A stretch of DNA of 64,000 nt, taken from Zafaria cholistanensis. GTDB lineage: Bacteria; Actinomycetota; Actinomycetes; Actinomycetales; Micrococcaceae. A model generated the notes under the pieces. The model saw nothing but the letters and a program-made list of their open reading frames with translations, did not search any database and had not been told where the DNA came from. Both the position numbers and the translations under genes were made by a program. How positions within the stretch are numbered: position 1 is the stretch's first letter; every line of letters starts with the position of its first letter. Location: positions 124,001 through 188,000 of the forward strand of contig NZ_BKDJ01000001.1 of the NCBI RefSeq assembly GCF_008580665.1, read 5' to 3'. Shown here piece after piece: positions 1-7,488 of this stretch.

Positions 1-750
1 AATGCCGACCGCGAGGAGATGGCGGCCGTGGGTGCCCTGGCCCTGGTGGCCGCGGCAGGCTCGTACGACCCGCAGCGCGGGGTGCCTTTCGGCGCGTTCG
101 TGCGGATCAGGATCAACGGGGCCTTCGCGGACGAGATGCGTTCGGTGGACTGGGCCACCCGCGGCACCCGTCGCAGGATCCGCGAAACCCGCCAGGTCCG
201 GGACTCCCTGGCCCAGGCGCTCTGCCGCGAACCCTCCACCGATGAGCTGGCCGCCGCCCTGGGTGTCTCCCGCAGCGAGGTCGAGGCCACCCTGCAGGAT
301 GCCTCCCGCCGGGTGAGCCCGCTGGACGAGCTGACCGCGCAGATGATCGCGGACCAAAGCGAGGGCCCCGAGGACGCCCTCTTTGCCCGGGAGCGCGCCG
401 AGACGCTGCGCCACGCGGTCGAGGCGCTGCCGGAGCGCATGCGCCGTATTGTCCGGGACCTTTACTTCGGGGACAAAACGGTCAAGGACCTGGCCGCCGA
501 GCTTGGCTGCACGCACTCGGCCGTGTCGCAGCAGCGCTCCGAGGCCCTGCGGCTGCTGCGCGACGCGGTGGAGCCCCGCGTCACCGGCCTCCCAACTGTC
601 CCGGGGACCCGGCACTCCCGCGTTGCCGCCGACCGGTACCAGCGCTACATGGCGGATTTTGAGCAGGCAGCGGCCCGCCCCGTCGCCGCCGGACTCGAGG
701 GCGGGCTGCGCGACGGCCAGCCCCGCCCCGCCGCCCGGACCTACGCCTAG
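1..750 (+). CDS. fliA: Flagellar sigma factor FliA (sigma-28/WhiG type), 5' end missing
   Basis: The reading frame is open from base 1, so the start lies upstream of the window; 249 residues are visible. The first residues (DREEMAAVGALALV) and the RGVPFGAFVRIRINGA and DEMRSVDW stretches match sigma region 2 of the FliA/WhiG branch of sigma-70. Region 3 follows (CREPSTDELAAALGVS). Region 4 lies near residues 140-190 and has a helix-turn-helix, DLAAELGCTHSAVSQQRSEAL, which would read the -35 element. The ~55 residues after region 4 are Ala/Arg-rich and of unknown use. It directly precedes flagellin, and sigma-28-like promoters occur four times in the window, so it probably directs late flagellar transcription. 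No anti-sigma FlgM is visible here; it may lie upstream. Confidence 0.93.
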   Translation, partial: NADREEMAAVGALALVAAAGSYDPQRGVPFGAFVRIRINGAFADEMRSVDWATRGTRRRIRETRQVRDSLAQALCREPSTDELAAALGVSRSEVEATLQDASRRVSPLDELTAQMIADQSEGPEDALFARERAETLRHAVEALPERMRRIVRDLYFGDKTVKDLAAELGCTHSAVSQQRSEALRLLRDAVEPRVTGLPTVPGTRHSRVAADRYQRYMADFEQAAARPVAAGLEGGLRDGQPRPAARTYA

Positions 751-826
751 CCGGCAACCGGGACAGGCGCGGTTACGGGGCCCGGCAGGCCCCGGAAGAT
801 TCCCGAAGAAATTCCCGGTCAGGGGC

Positions 827-853
827 TAACGCTCCTGACGGGGCGGCCGATAG
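827..853 (+). promoter_or_regulatory. Sigma-28-type promoter of flagellin
   Basis: TAAC at 827-830, a 15-base spacer, then GCCGATAG at 846-853. This matches the FliA consensus (TAAA-N15-GCCGATAA). The -35 is preceded by GGGGC, exactly as at 19873-19877. The predicted transcript would have a leader of about 55 bases before the flagellin ATG. Confidence 0.85.
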
Positions 854-859
854 CCGCAG

Positions 860-908
860 ATGGAACCCATGGACGGGGACCATTAACTGCCTGAATCTCA
901 CGGAGGAG
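860..908 (+). promoter_or_regulatory. Putative CsrA-binding sites in the flagellin leader
   Basis: Three ANGGA motifs occur within 45 bases: ATGGA at 860-864, ATGGA at 869-873 and ACGGA at 900-904. The last overlaps the Shine-Dalgarno sequence GGAGGAG (902-908). ATGG (869-872) can pair with CCAT (880-883), exposing a purine loop. In Bacillus, CsrA represses hag by binding one site over the ribosome site and one upstream; csrA is present at 29964. Assignment to CsrA is inference. Confidence 0.5.
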
Positions 909-915
909 AACAACC

Positions 916-2070
916 ATGGGCATGACCGTCAACACCAACATGGCCGCGAACAGCGCCTACCGCAACCTCAGCAACACCCAGAACACCCTGAGCAAGTCCA
1001 TGGAGAAGCTCTCCAGCGGCCTGCGCATCAACCGTGCCGCGGATGACGCCGCGGGCCTTGTCACCGCCGAGGGCCTGCGCTCGCAGGTCGGCGGCCTGCA
1101 GGTGGCCCAGCGCAACGCGCAGGACGGCATCTCCGTCATCCAGACCGCCGAAGGCGGCCTGACGGAGTCCCACTCCATCCTGCAGCGCCTGCGCGACCTG
1201 GCCGTCCAGGCCGGCAGCGATTCGAACAACCCCGAGTCCCGTGCCGCCATCGCCAAGGAGGCCACCGCGCTGGTCTCCGAGTTGGACCGCATCGGCAACT
1301 CCACCAACTTCAACGGCACCAAGCTGCTGGACGGCTCCGCCAACCTCAGCTTCCAGATCGGCGCCGACGGCGAAACCTCCAGTCGCATCGGCGTCAACCT
1401 CAAATCGGCCAACCTCTCCGGAGTCGCGGACGCGCTGAACGTCGGCACGAAAGGTGCGCAGATCGGGGTAGCCGATGCGACGTTGGTCGCCGGTGCAATG
1501 AATTTCTCCATCACCGCCGCTGACGGCAGTACCAGCACCATCACGACTGCGAGCCTGGGCGCTGCCGGTGACTTCGCCACGGTCCAGGACGTTGCCGATG
1601 CCCTGAACGCGGACACCACATTCCGCGGCGCCCTGTCCGCCACGGTGGACGCCAATGACAACCTGGTGGTCACTAGCAGGACGGGTGGCACCGTGTTCGG
1701 CGGCAGCACCGCCAACACCCACGGTGCCGCGAATGCCAACGTTGGCACTAGCGCCCTCGCCGCGGGTGGCCTTGATTTCTTCAGCGCCGGGGGGGCCGCT
1801 AACGCGATCAAGTCAATCGACACCCAGATCTCCGGCATTTCCTCCGCCCGCGCGGACTTGGGTGCAACCCAGAACCGCATGGAGTCGGCCCTCACCACGC
1901 TGAGCGTCTCGCAGGAGAACCTCTCCGCCGCCGAGTCCCGCATCCGCGACACGGATATGGCCGCCGAAATGGTCAAGTACTCCGCCGCCAACATCATGTC
2001 CCAGGCCGGCACCGCAATGCTGGCCCAGGCCAACCAGTCCACTCAGGGCGTCCTGCAGCTGCTGGGCTAA
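916..2070 (+). CDS. fliC: Flagellin
   Basis: 384-residue filament subunit, secreted by the flagellar type III apparatus. The N-terminal D0/D1 helices are clear (residues 1-140, with LSSGLRINRAADDAAGL near residues 32-48), as is the C-terminal D1/D0 region (AESRIRDTDMAAEMVKYS, ending in VLQLLG). Residues ~170-300 form a variable Ala/Thr/Gly-rich surface domain with somewhat less GC-biased codons. The ATG sits 7 bases after GGAGGAG. A sigma-28 promoter lies upstream and a strong hairpin terminator downstream, so it is its own transcription unit. FliS and FliD, encoded next, are its expected chaperone and cap. Only one flagellin gene is in the window. Confidence 0.97.
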   Translation: MGMTVNTNMAANSAYRNLSNTQNTLSKSMEKLSSGLRINRAADDAAGLVTAEGLRSQVGGLQVAQRNAQDGISVIQTAEGGLTESHSILQRLRDLAVQAGSDSNNPESRAAIAKEATALVSELDRIGNSTNFNGTKLLDGSANLSFQIGADGETSSRIGVNLKSANLSGVADALNVGTKGAQIGVADATLVAGAMNFSITAADGSTSTITTASLGAAGDFATVQDVADALNADTTFRGALSATVDANDNLVVTSRTGGTVFGGSTANTHGAANANVGTSALAAGGLDFFSAGGAANAIKSIDTQISGISSARADLGATQNRMESALTTLSVSQENLSAAESRIRDTDMAAEMVKYSAANIMSQAGTAMLAQANQSTQGVLQLLG

Positions 2071-2194
2071 TCCTGGAGTAGACGGGTCCTGACGCCTGCC
2101 ACCCCCCAAGGGGCCGGCGCCGGACCACCACCTGGAGCACCGGACCCCATCCGGTGCACCGGGTACACCGCCGAGGTTTCCCCAAACCGACGCG

Positions 2195-2250
2195 GCAGGC
2201 GGCAGTTCGGGGGCGTCCTTGCGGCGTCCCCGAACTGCCGCCTGCGTTTT
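2195..2250 (+). terminator. Intrinsic terminator after flagellin
   Basis: A perfect 18-base stem (arms 2195-2212 and 2228-2245, GCAGGCGGCAGTTCGGGG and its complement) with a 15-base loop is followed by GTTTT. It lies between the flagellin stop and fliD and should separate the abundant flagellin transcript from the following operon. Confidence 0.85.
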
Positions 2251-2333
2251 CGGTCCCGACGGCATCCCGGTGCCGCCGGGACCGCGCCGCCAATTCCATA
2301 CCGCCACGCCGATCGACACACACGAGGAGGGAC

Positions 2334-3677
2334 ATGGCCTTCGCCATTGACGGGCTGGTCAGCGGGCTGCAGACCAGCGAGATGGTCGACGCCCTGGTCA
2401 ACGTCCACGCCATCCCGCAGACCCTGCTCAAGCAAAAGATCAGCGCCGGCGAATCCAAGGTCTCGGCGCTGCAGTCGCTGAACTCCTCGATCGCCAGCCT
2501 GGCCACGCTGGCCCAAAAGACCGCGTCCCCCAAATCCCTGGCCCTTTTCACCGCCACCAGCAGCTTGGACAAGGTCGCTGCCACGGCCGGGCCGACCGCG
2601 CGCGCGGGCTCCATCAGCCTCACGGTTGAGGCCACCGCCACCCGCCACCTGGCGGTCACCGCGCCGGCCACCGCCTGGTCCGGCACGGAGCTGACCATCA
2701 AGGTCGGCACCGGCACTCCCACCACGGTTACCGCCGCCTCCACCTCTTTGGACGACGTCGTCAAGGCCGTCAACTCCTCCAACACGGGAGTCACCGCGTC
2801 CAAGGTCGCCGCCGGCACCGACCCGGACACCGACGAAACGCTGTACCGCCTCCAGTTCACCGCCGCCGAAACCGGCGCCGCCCACGTTTTCACCGTGACC
2901 AGCGGCGGGACGGACGTGTTCGCCGAGCCGGGCGGCGCGGTCGTGACCCAGGGCCAAGACGCCTCGGTGCTGCTTTACGCCGGCACTGCCGCGCAAACCC
3001 AGCTGAAGTCGGCCACCAACACCTTCACCGGCGTCCTGGACGGCGTGGACATCACGCTGGCTGCCGGCGCGGCTAAGGACACGGTCGCCGAAATCGTGGT
3101 GGAACCGGACACCAAGTCCCGCACCAACCTGGCTAAGGACCTGGTCGGGTCCCTGAACGGCATATTCAGCACCATCAACGCCAAGACGGCCGTGACCGGC
3201 AGCGGTGATTCCACCCGCGCCGGCATCCTGAGCGGGGACAGCACCGTCCGTGCCGCCAAGGACCTCATCTATACGGAGGCCTCCCGTCCGGTGGAGGGCC
3301 GCTCGCTGTCGGAGATCGGCATCTCGGTCACCCGCCACGGCACGCTGGAGTTTGACGCGGACAAGTTTGCCGCCGCGCTGGCCAGGGACCCGGACTTCGC
3401 GGGCCGGGCCCTGGCGGAGATGTCCACCCGGGTGCAGTCCGCCGCGGAAACGGTCAGCGACAAATACGACGGCATCCTGACCGGCAAGATCACCGGGCAG
3501 GAAAAACTCATCGACGGGTGGGAAGTCCAGGTGGAGAAGTGGGACTCCCGGCTCGCCACCCGCCGCAGCCAGTTGGAGCGCATCTACGCCCAACTGGAAG
3601 TCACCCTGGGCAGGATGCAATCCCAAGGCGACTGGATGACAGCCCAGACCACGGCCCTGAACGCCTCGAAGAAGTGA
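2334..3677 (+). CDS. fliD: Flagellar filament cap FliD (hook-associated protein 2)
   Basis: 447 residues from the ATG that follows GAGGAGGG (2324-2331). The frame is open further upstream, but that stretch would run through the flagellin terminator. The N-terminus (AIDGLVSGLQTSEMVDALV) is the FliD_N signature. The middle is Thr/Ala-rich (residues ~85-230). The C-terminal FliD_C part includes SGLLTGK-like DGILTGKITGQEKLIDGW and ends in a helical coiled coil (RSQLERIYAQLEVTLGRMQSQ). FliD caps the growing filament and helps flagellin fold at the tip. The stop codon lies 8 bases before the fliS ATG. Confidence 0.94.
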   Translation: MAFAIDGLVSGLQTSEMVDALVNVHAIPQTLLKQKISAGESKVSALQSLNSSIASLATLAQKTASPKSLALFTATSSLDKVAATAGPTARAGSISLTVEATATRHLAVTAPATAWSGTELTIKVGTGTPTTVTAASTSLDDVVKAVNSSNTGVTASKVAAGTDPDTDETLYRLQFTAAETGAAHVFTVTSGGTDVFAEPGGAVVTQGQDASVLLYAGTAAQTQLKSATNTFTGVLDGVDITLAAGAAKDTVAEIVVEPDTKSRTNLAKDLVGSLNGIFSTINAKTAVTGSGDSTRAGILSGDSTVRAAKDLIYTEASRPVEGRSLSEIGISVTRHGTLEFDADKFAAALARDPDFAGRALAEMSTRVQSAAETVSDKYDGILTGKITGQEKLIDGWEVQVEKWDSRLATRRSQLERIYAQLEVTLGRMQSQGDWMTAQTTALNASKK

Positions 3678-3685
3678 GCACGAGC

Positions 3686-4210
3686 ATGAACCAGACCGCC
3701 TACGCCATGGCCCGCTACGGGCGCGAAGCCATCCTGTCCGCCACCCCCGCCCAGCTGCTGGTCATGCTCTGCGACCGGCTTATGCTGGATCTGGGCCGCG
3801 CCGAACAGGCGCAGGTCCAGCAGGACTGGCCGGCCGCGTCCGCCCAGCTGCTCCACGCACAGGACATCCTGATGGAGCTGTCCGCCTCCCTGGACGTCAC
3901 CGTGTGGGACGGGGCCGAGGACCTGCTGGCGCTGTACCGGTATGCGCACACCGCGCTGGTGAACGCCAACATCTACCGCAACGTCGGGCTGACCCGCGAA
4001 GCGGCCTCCCTCATGGGCCCGATCTGCGACTCCTGGCGCCAGGCGGCGCAATCCCTTCCCGCGGGCCAAGCCCTTCCCGCGGGCCAAGCCCTCCCGGGTT
4101 CCCAGGCGGCCGCAAACCCGTTCGCGGCACGCCCGGCCGCCCCGGCGTCGCCTTTCGCCGCCTGGGACCACAGCCCGCGTGAGGCCGGAGGCACCCTTGG
4201 TGTCGGTTGA
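3686..4210 (+). CDS. fliS: Flagellin export chaperone FliS
   Basis: 174 residues from ATG 3686. A GTG at 3674 that overlaps the fliD stop is an alternative start. The N-terminus MNQTAYAMARYGREAILSAT and PAQLLVMLCDRLMLDLGRAE are typical of the four-helix FliS fold (residues 1-120), which binds the flagellin C-terminus to stop polymerisation in the cytosol. Unlike the usual ~125-residue FliS, it has a ~55-residue Pro/Ala tail with the repeated unit LPAGQA (near 4050-4100). The tail end overlaps the next gene by 11 bases. Confidence 0.93.
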   Translation: MNQTAYAMARYGREAILSATPAQLLVMLCDRLMLDLGRAEQAQVQQDWPAASAQLLHAQDILMELSASLDVTVWDGAEDLLALYRYAHTALVNANIYRNVGLTREAASLMGPICDSWRQAAQSLPAGQALPAGQALPGSQAAANPFAARPAAPASPFAAWDHSPREAGGTLGVG

Positions 4211-4550
4211 GCCGGCCGCCGCCCCGCACACCGCGGCGTGGGCAGCGGTGCTGGCGGAGCTGGAGGAACAGGTGGACTCCGCCGAAGGCTGGCTGCGGGC
4301 CTACGACGGCGGCACCGGGATCCCCGATTCCGCGGCCCTGCCGGGCGCCGGCTGGACCCCGCCGTCCGGGCTGGGCCCGGTCCCTTCCGAACTGGCCGGG
4401 CGCCTGCTGGCCGTGCAGGCACGCCACCGGGACGCCACTGAACGGCTGGCCCGTACCCGCACGGGCGTGGCCGGGGCACTGGCCGCCGCCCGCGCGGCGC
4501 TTGCCACCAAGGACCCGGCCCCGGGCATCTACCTGGACCAGGAAGGCTGA
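4200..4550 (+). CDS. Small helical protein, possible flagellar chaperone
   Basis: 116 residues from GTG 4200, chosen because CGGAGG lies 8 bases upstream; it overlaps fliS by 11 bases. An ATG at 4179 would lengthen it by 7 residues. The protein is Ala-rich, with predicted helices around WAAVLAELEEQVDSAEGWL and LAVQARHRDATERLARTRTG. I recognise no family. Size, helicity and position (directly after fliS, 4 bases before flgB) resemble FlgN/FliT-type chaperones, which is inference only. The codon bias is that of its neighbours, so it is likely a real gene. Confidence 0.7.
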   Translation: MSVEPAAAPHTAAWAAVLAELEEQVDSAEGWLRAYDGGTGIPDSAALPGAGWTPPSGLGPVPSELAGRLLAVQARHRDATERLARTRTGVAGALAAARAALATKDPAPGIYLDQEG

Positions 4551-4554
4551 ACGG

Positions 4555-4896
4555 ATGTTTGAATCGCTCTCCATCAGTGCGCTCACCAGTGCCCTGGACG
4601 GGCTCTCGGAGCGCCAGCGCGCCATCGCCAACAACATCGCCAACGTCAACACGGAGAACTACAGCGCCCGCCGGATCCTGTTCGAGGATGCCCTCCAGGC
4701 CTCGATCGAACGCGGCGACGGCCGGATCGAGACGGCCACCGAAATCTCCCGGGAACCGGCCCGGCAGAACGGCAACAACGTCAACCTGGACACCGAGACC
4801 CTTTCCAACATCGACACGGTGCTGAGGTACCAGTTCGCGGCCAACGCCGTGAGCGGGAGCTTCTCCTCCGTCCGGACCGCCCTGAGGACCCACTGA
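4555..4896 (+). CDS. flgB: Flagellar basal-body proximal rod protein FlgB
   Basis: 113 residues from ATG 4555. It contains the rod-protein signature RQRAIANNIANVNTENYSAR (residues ~20-39), shared by FlgB, FlgC and FlgE and involved in axial assembly. The C-terminal helix NIDTVLRYQFAANAV packs in the rod. It is slightly shorter than the usual ~130 residues. It forms the proximal rod with FlgC and FliE, encoded next; its stop overlaps the flgC start (TGATG at 4894). It heads the basal-body operon flgB-flgC-fliE-fliF. Confidence 0.93.
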   Translation: MFESLSISALTSALDGLSERQRAIANNIANVNTENYSARRILFEDALQASIERGDGRIETATEISREPARQNGNNVNLDTETLSNIDTVLRYQFAANAVSGSFSSVRTALRTH

Positions 4897-5288
4897 TGAC
4901 CTTTGACGCAATCGGCATCGCCGGCACCGGCCTGGGCGTCCACCGCAAGTGGCTGGACGCCGTCGCCGACAATATCGCCAACGCCAACACCGCCACCCCG
5001 ACCAACGGCGAGGCCTTCCGCGCCCGCTACATCGCCGTGCGGGCGGACGCCAACGGCGAGGGCGTGTACGTGGCCGGGGCGGCCTGGGGCGACGCCGGGG
5101 GACGGGTGGTCCACGAGCCGAACCACCCGCTGGCCGACGCGGAGGGCTATGTCCGCTACCCGGAGATCGACCTGGGCGAACAGATGGGCGCGCTCATCAT
5201 GGCCCAGCGCGGCTACCAGGCCAGCGCCGCCGTGGTGGACCGGGCCAAGGCCACCTACGAAGCCGGACTCCAGATCGGACGCAACTGA
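4896..5288 (+). CDS. flgC: Flagellar basal-body rod protein FlgC
   Basis: 130 residues; the ATG overlaps the flgB stop by one base. N-terminal signature: GTGLGVHRKWLDAVADNIAN, the rod-protein motif. The C-terminus NHPLADAEGYVRYPEIDLGEQMGALIMAQRGYQASAAV is characteristic of FlgC (the usual N-P-ADA-GYV block). It is a structural subunit of the proximal rod, exported by the type III apparatus without a cleaved signal. One base separates it from fliE. Confidence 0.95.
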   Translation: MTFDAIGIAGTGLGVHRKWLDAVADNIANANTATPTNGEAFRARYIAVRADANGEGVYVAGAAWGDAGGRVVHEPNHPLADAEGYVRYPEIDLGEQMGALIMAQRGYQASAAVVDRAKATYEAGLQIGRN

Positions 5289-5289
5289 T

Positions 5290-5643
5290 ATGGCCCTGGA
5301 CATCAGCGGCATCACCGGAGCCGGGGGCCTGGGCGGATCCGGCATGGTCGCCTCCCTGTGGGAGGACGCCCAAGCGGCCATCCAGGCCCCGCGGGCCACC
5401 GCGCCGGCTGCAAACGACGGCGGCACCTCCTTCGCCGGGACCCTTGCCTCCGCGGTGGACGAGGCCCAGGGCCTGCAGGGCACCTCCAAGGCCCTGGCGC
5501 TGCAGGCCGTGACCGGGAACCTGGACGACATCCACAAGGCGACCATCGCCTCCGCGCGCGCCGCGGTGTCGCTGGAACTGATCGCCACCGTCCGCAACAA
5601 GGGCATTGATGCCTTCAACGAGATCATGAGGATGCAGGCCTGA
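5290..5643 (+). CDS. fliE: Flagellar hook-basal body protein FliE
   Basis: 117 residues from ATG 5290, one base after the flgC stop. The C-terminal two thirds match FliE: TSFAGTLASAVDEAQGLQ, then DDIHKATIASARAAVSLELI and RNKGIDAFNEIMRMQ at the end. FliE joins the MS-ring to the rod. The N-terminal ~45 residues are Gly/Ala-rich. Its stop overlaps the fliF ATG (TGATG). Confidence 0.93.
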   Translation: MALDISGITGAGGLGGSGMVASLWEDAQAAIQAPRATAPAANDGGTSFAGTLASAVDEAQGLQGTSKALALQAVTGNLDDIHKATIASARAAVSLELIATVRNKGIDAFNEIMRMQA

Positions 5644-7409
5644 TGGCAACCGCCGTGCCGCCCGTCGTGGGCCGGATGGTTTCGGCCCTCCGCGAGTTCA
5701 CCATCGCCCAGCGCACAATCGCGCTGATCGGCCTGGGGGTGCTGGTCCTGGGGGCCACCGCCCTGGGGTTCTGGCTGGCCCGCCCCTCCTACACCCCGCT
5801 GTTCAGCGGGCTGCAGGCCGCGGACGCAAGCCTGGTCGTCGAACAGCTCCAGGCGGACAACGTCCCCTACCAGCTCACCGACGGCGGGGGCACCATCCTG
5901 GTGCCCCAGGAGAACGTGTACGACCAGCGGCTCAAGGCCGCCTCCTCCGGGCTGCCGGCCGCGGAGGCTGACGGCTACTCGCTGCTGGACTCGGTGGGGG
6001 TCACCTCCTCCGAATTCCAGCAGGACGTCACCTACAAGCGCGCGCTGGAGGGTGAGCTGGCCAGCACCGTGGCCTCCCTGGACGGGGTGAAGGGCGCATC
6101 CGTCCAGCTCGCCATCCCCGAGGAAACCGTGTTCACGGAGAACGCCGCCGAGCCCACCGCCTCGGTGTTCGTGGAGACCCAGCCGGGACGGGGCCTGACC
6201 AAGGAGCAGGTCCAGGCCGTGGTGCACCTGACCAGCGCCGCCATCGAGGGACTGACCCCCGCCAACGTGGCCGTGGTGGACTCCTCCGGCAAGGTGCTCT
6301 CCGCCGTGGGCTCCGGCGCCGTGGGAAGCGCCGACGAGCAGGCCACCGACTACGAACAGCGTGTCTCCGCCGCCGTGCAGGGCGTGCTGGACCGTGTGGT
6401 CGGCGTCGGCAACGCGACCGTGGCGGTCGCCGCGGACATGAGCACCGACACCACCGAGCGGATCTCCGAAACCTACGGCGGCAGGAAGACGGCACTGACC
6501 GAGACTTCGGACAGCGAAAGCTACACCGGCACCGGGGGTGGGAGCGGGGGCGGGGTCCTTGGCCCCGACAACATCGCTGTCCCGGAGGGGGCGAACGGCA
6601 CCGGCGAGTACCTCAACGAATCGGCCAGCAGGACCAATGCCGTGGACAAGGTGGTCGAAACCAGTTCCATCCCGGCCGGCCAGGTGCGCCGGCAGAGCAT
6701 CTCCGTGGCGATCGACGCGGCCGCCGCCGGGGGCGTGGACGTGGACGCACTGAGCAACCTGGTCTCCTCGGCCGCCGGCGTCGATAACCAGCGCGGGGAC
6801 AGCCTCGCCGTCGAAGTGGTTCCCTTCAACACGCAGGCCGCCGAGCAGGCCGCCGCCGCCCTGGCCGCGGCGCAGGCTGCCGAGGAGGCGGCCCGCCAGG
6901 AGGAACTCATTCGCGGGGGCATCATCGCCGCCGCCGTCGTGCTGGGCCTGGCCATGGCCGCCTTCTTCATCGCCCGGGCCCGCCGCCGCGACCGCCGGGA
7001 ACCGCTGGAGAGCCCCGAGGAGTTCGAGCTCGAGGAGATGCGCACGCTGGCCCGGCTCGGGTCGGCGCCGACCGCGGCAGTCACCGCACCCCCGGCCACC
7101 ACCTCCATCCCGGCGGTGCTCCCGGCGGTGGCACAGGCCCCGGCGATCGAAGCCCTCCCCACAGCCCGTCCGGAGCTCGCCGCAGGAGCCTCCACCCAGG
7201 CCGACCGCCAGCGGGCCGCGGTCGGCCACCTGGCGGCGACCGACCCGGCACGCACCGCGGAGTTCCTGCGGGCCCTCATCGACGGGGACTCGGGCACCGC
7301 CCCCGCCGCGGCCAAACCGGCAGCCCCCGCTCCGGCGGGAACACCCGCCCAGGATCCCTCGGCCGCCCCCGCGACTGCTCCGGCGGCCGCGGAAAACGTT
7401 CCGGCCTGA
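5643..7409 (+). CDS. fliF: Flagellar MS-ring protein FliF
   Basis: 588 residues, normal for FliF. A membrane segment at ~25-46 is followed by YscJ/FliF ring domains (SYTPLFSGLQAADASLVVEQL; SVQLAIPEETVFTEN). A Gly-rich insert lies near residues 296-305. The second membrane segment is at ~425-445 (GIIAAAVVLGLAMAAFF), followed by a cytoplasmic tail. The stretch FELEEMRTLARLG (near 7020-7065) resembles nothing specific; the last ~50 residues (SGTAPAAAKPAAPAPAG) are low-complexity, whereas in most FliF proteins the extreme C-terminus docks FliG. The final domain before the tail (DRQRAAVGHLAATDPARTAEFLRALI) fits that role. Its stop codon is part of an octamer repeat array. Confidence 0.95.
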   Translation: MATAVPPVVGRMVSALREFTIAQRTIALIGLGVLVLGATALGFWLARPSYTPLFSGLQAADASLVVEQLQADNVPYQLTDGGGTILVPQENVYDQRLKAASSGLPAAEADGYSLLDSVGVTSSEFQQDVTYKRALEGELASTVASLDGVKGASVQLAIPEETVFTENAAEPTASVFVETQPGRGLTKEQVQAVVHLTSAAIEGLTPANVAVVDSSGKVLSAVGSGAVGSADEQATDYEQRVSAAVQGVLDRVVGVGNATVAVAADMSTDTTERISETYGGRKTALTETSDSESYTGTGGGSGGGVLGPDNIAVPEGANGTGEYLNESASRTNAVDKVVETSSIPAGQVRRQSISVAIDAAAAGGVDVDALSNLVSSAAGVDNQRGDSLAVEVVPFNTQAAEQAAAALAAAQAAEEAARQEELIRGGIIAAAVVLGLAMAAFFIARARRRDRREPLESPEEFELEEMRTLARLGSAPTAAVTAPPATTSIPAVLPAVAQAPAIEALPTARPELAAGASTQADRQRAAVGHLAATDPARTAEFLRALIDGDSGTAPAAAKPAAPAPAGTPAQDPSAAPATAPAAAENVPA

Positions 7410-7488
7410 AAGCCGACCCCTGAAAGCCGTGATCCGTGAAAGCCGTGACCCCTGAAAGCCATGACATGAAAGCCACGACGTGAAAGCG
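7407..7488 (+). repeat. Six TGAAAGCC octamers spanning the fliF-fliG junction
   Basis: TGAAAGCC (the last copy is TGAAAGCG) occurs at 7407, 7421, 7437, 7453, 7467 and 7481, spaced 14 or 16 bases apart. The first copy contains the fliF stop and the last overlaps the fliG GTG. The remaining spacers read like CGACCCC or GTGACCCC. Confidence 0.8.

Noticed and set aside
2308-2314. GCCGATC before fliD as a sigma-28 -10
   Set aside because: Fifteen bases upstream there is GCCA, not a TAA-type -35.
7407-7488. TGAAAGCC array as a CRISPR or integrase site
   Set aside because: The units are only 8 bases with 6-8 base spacers and lie in an operon junction.
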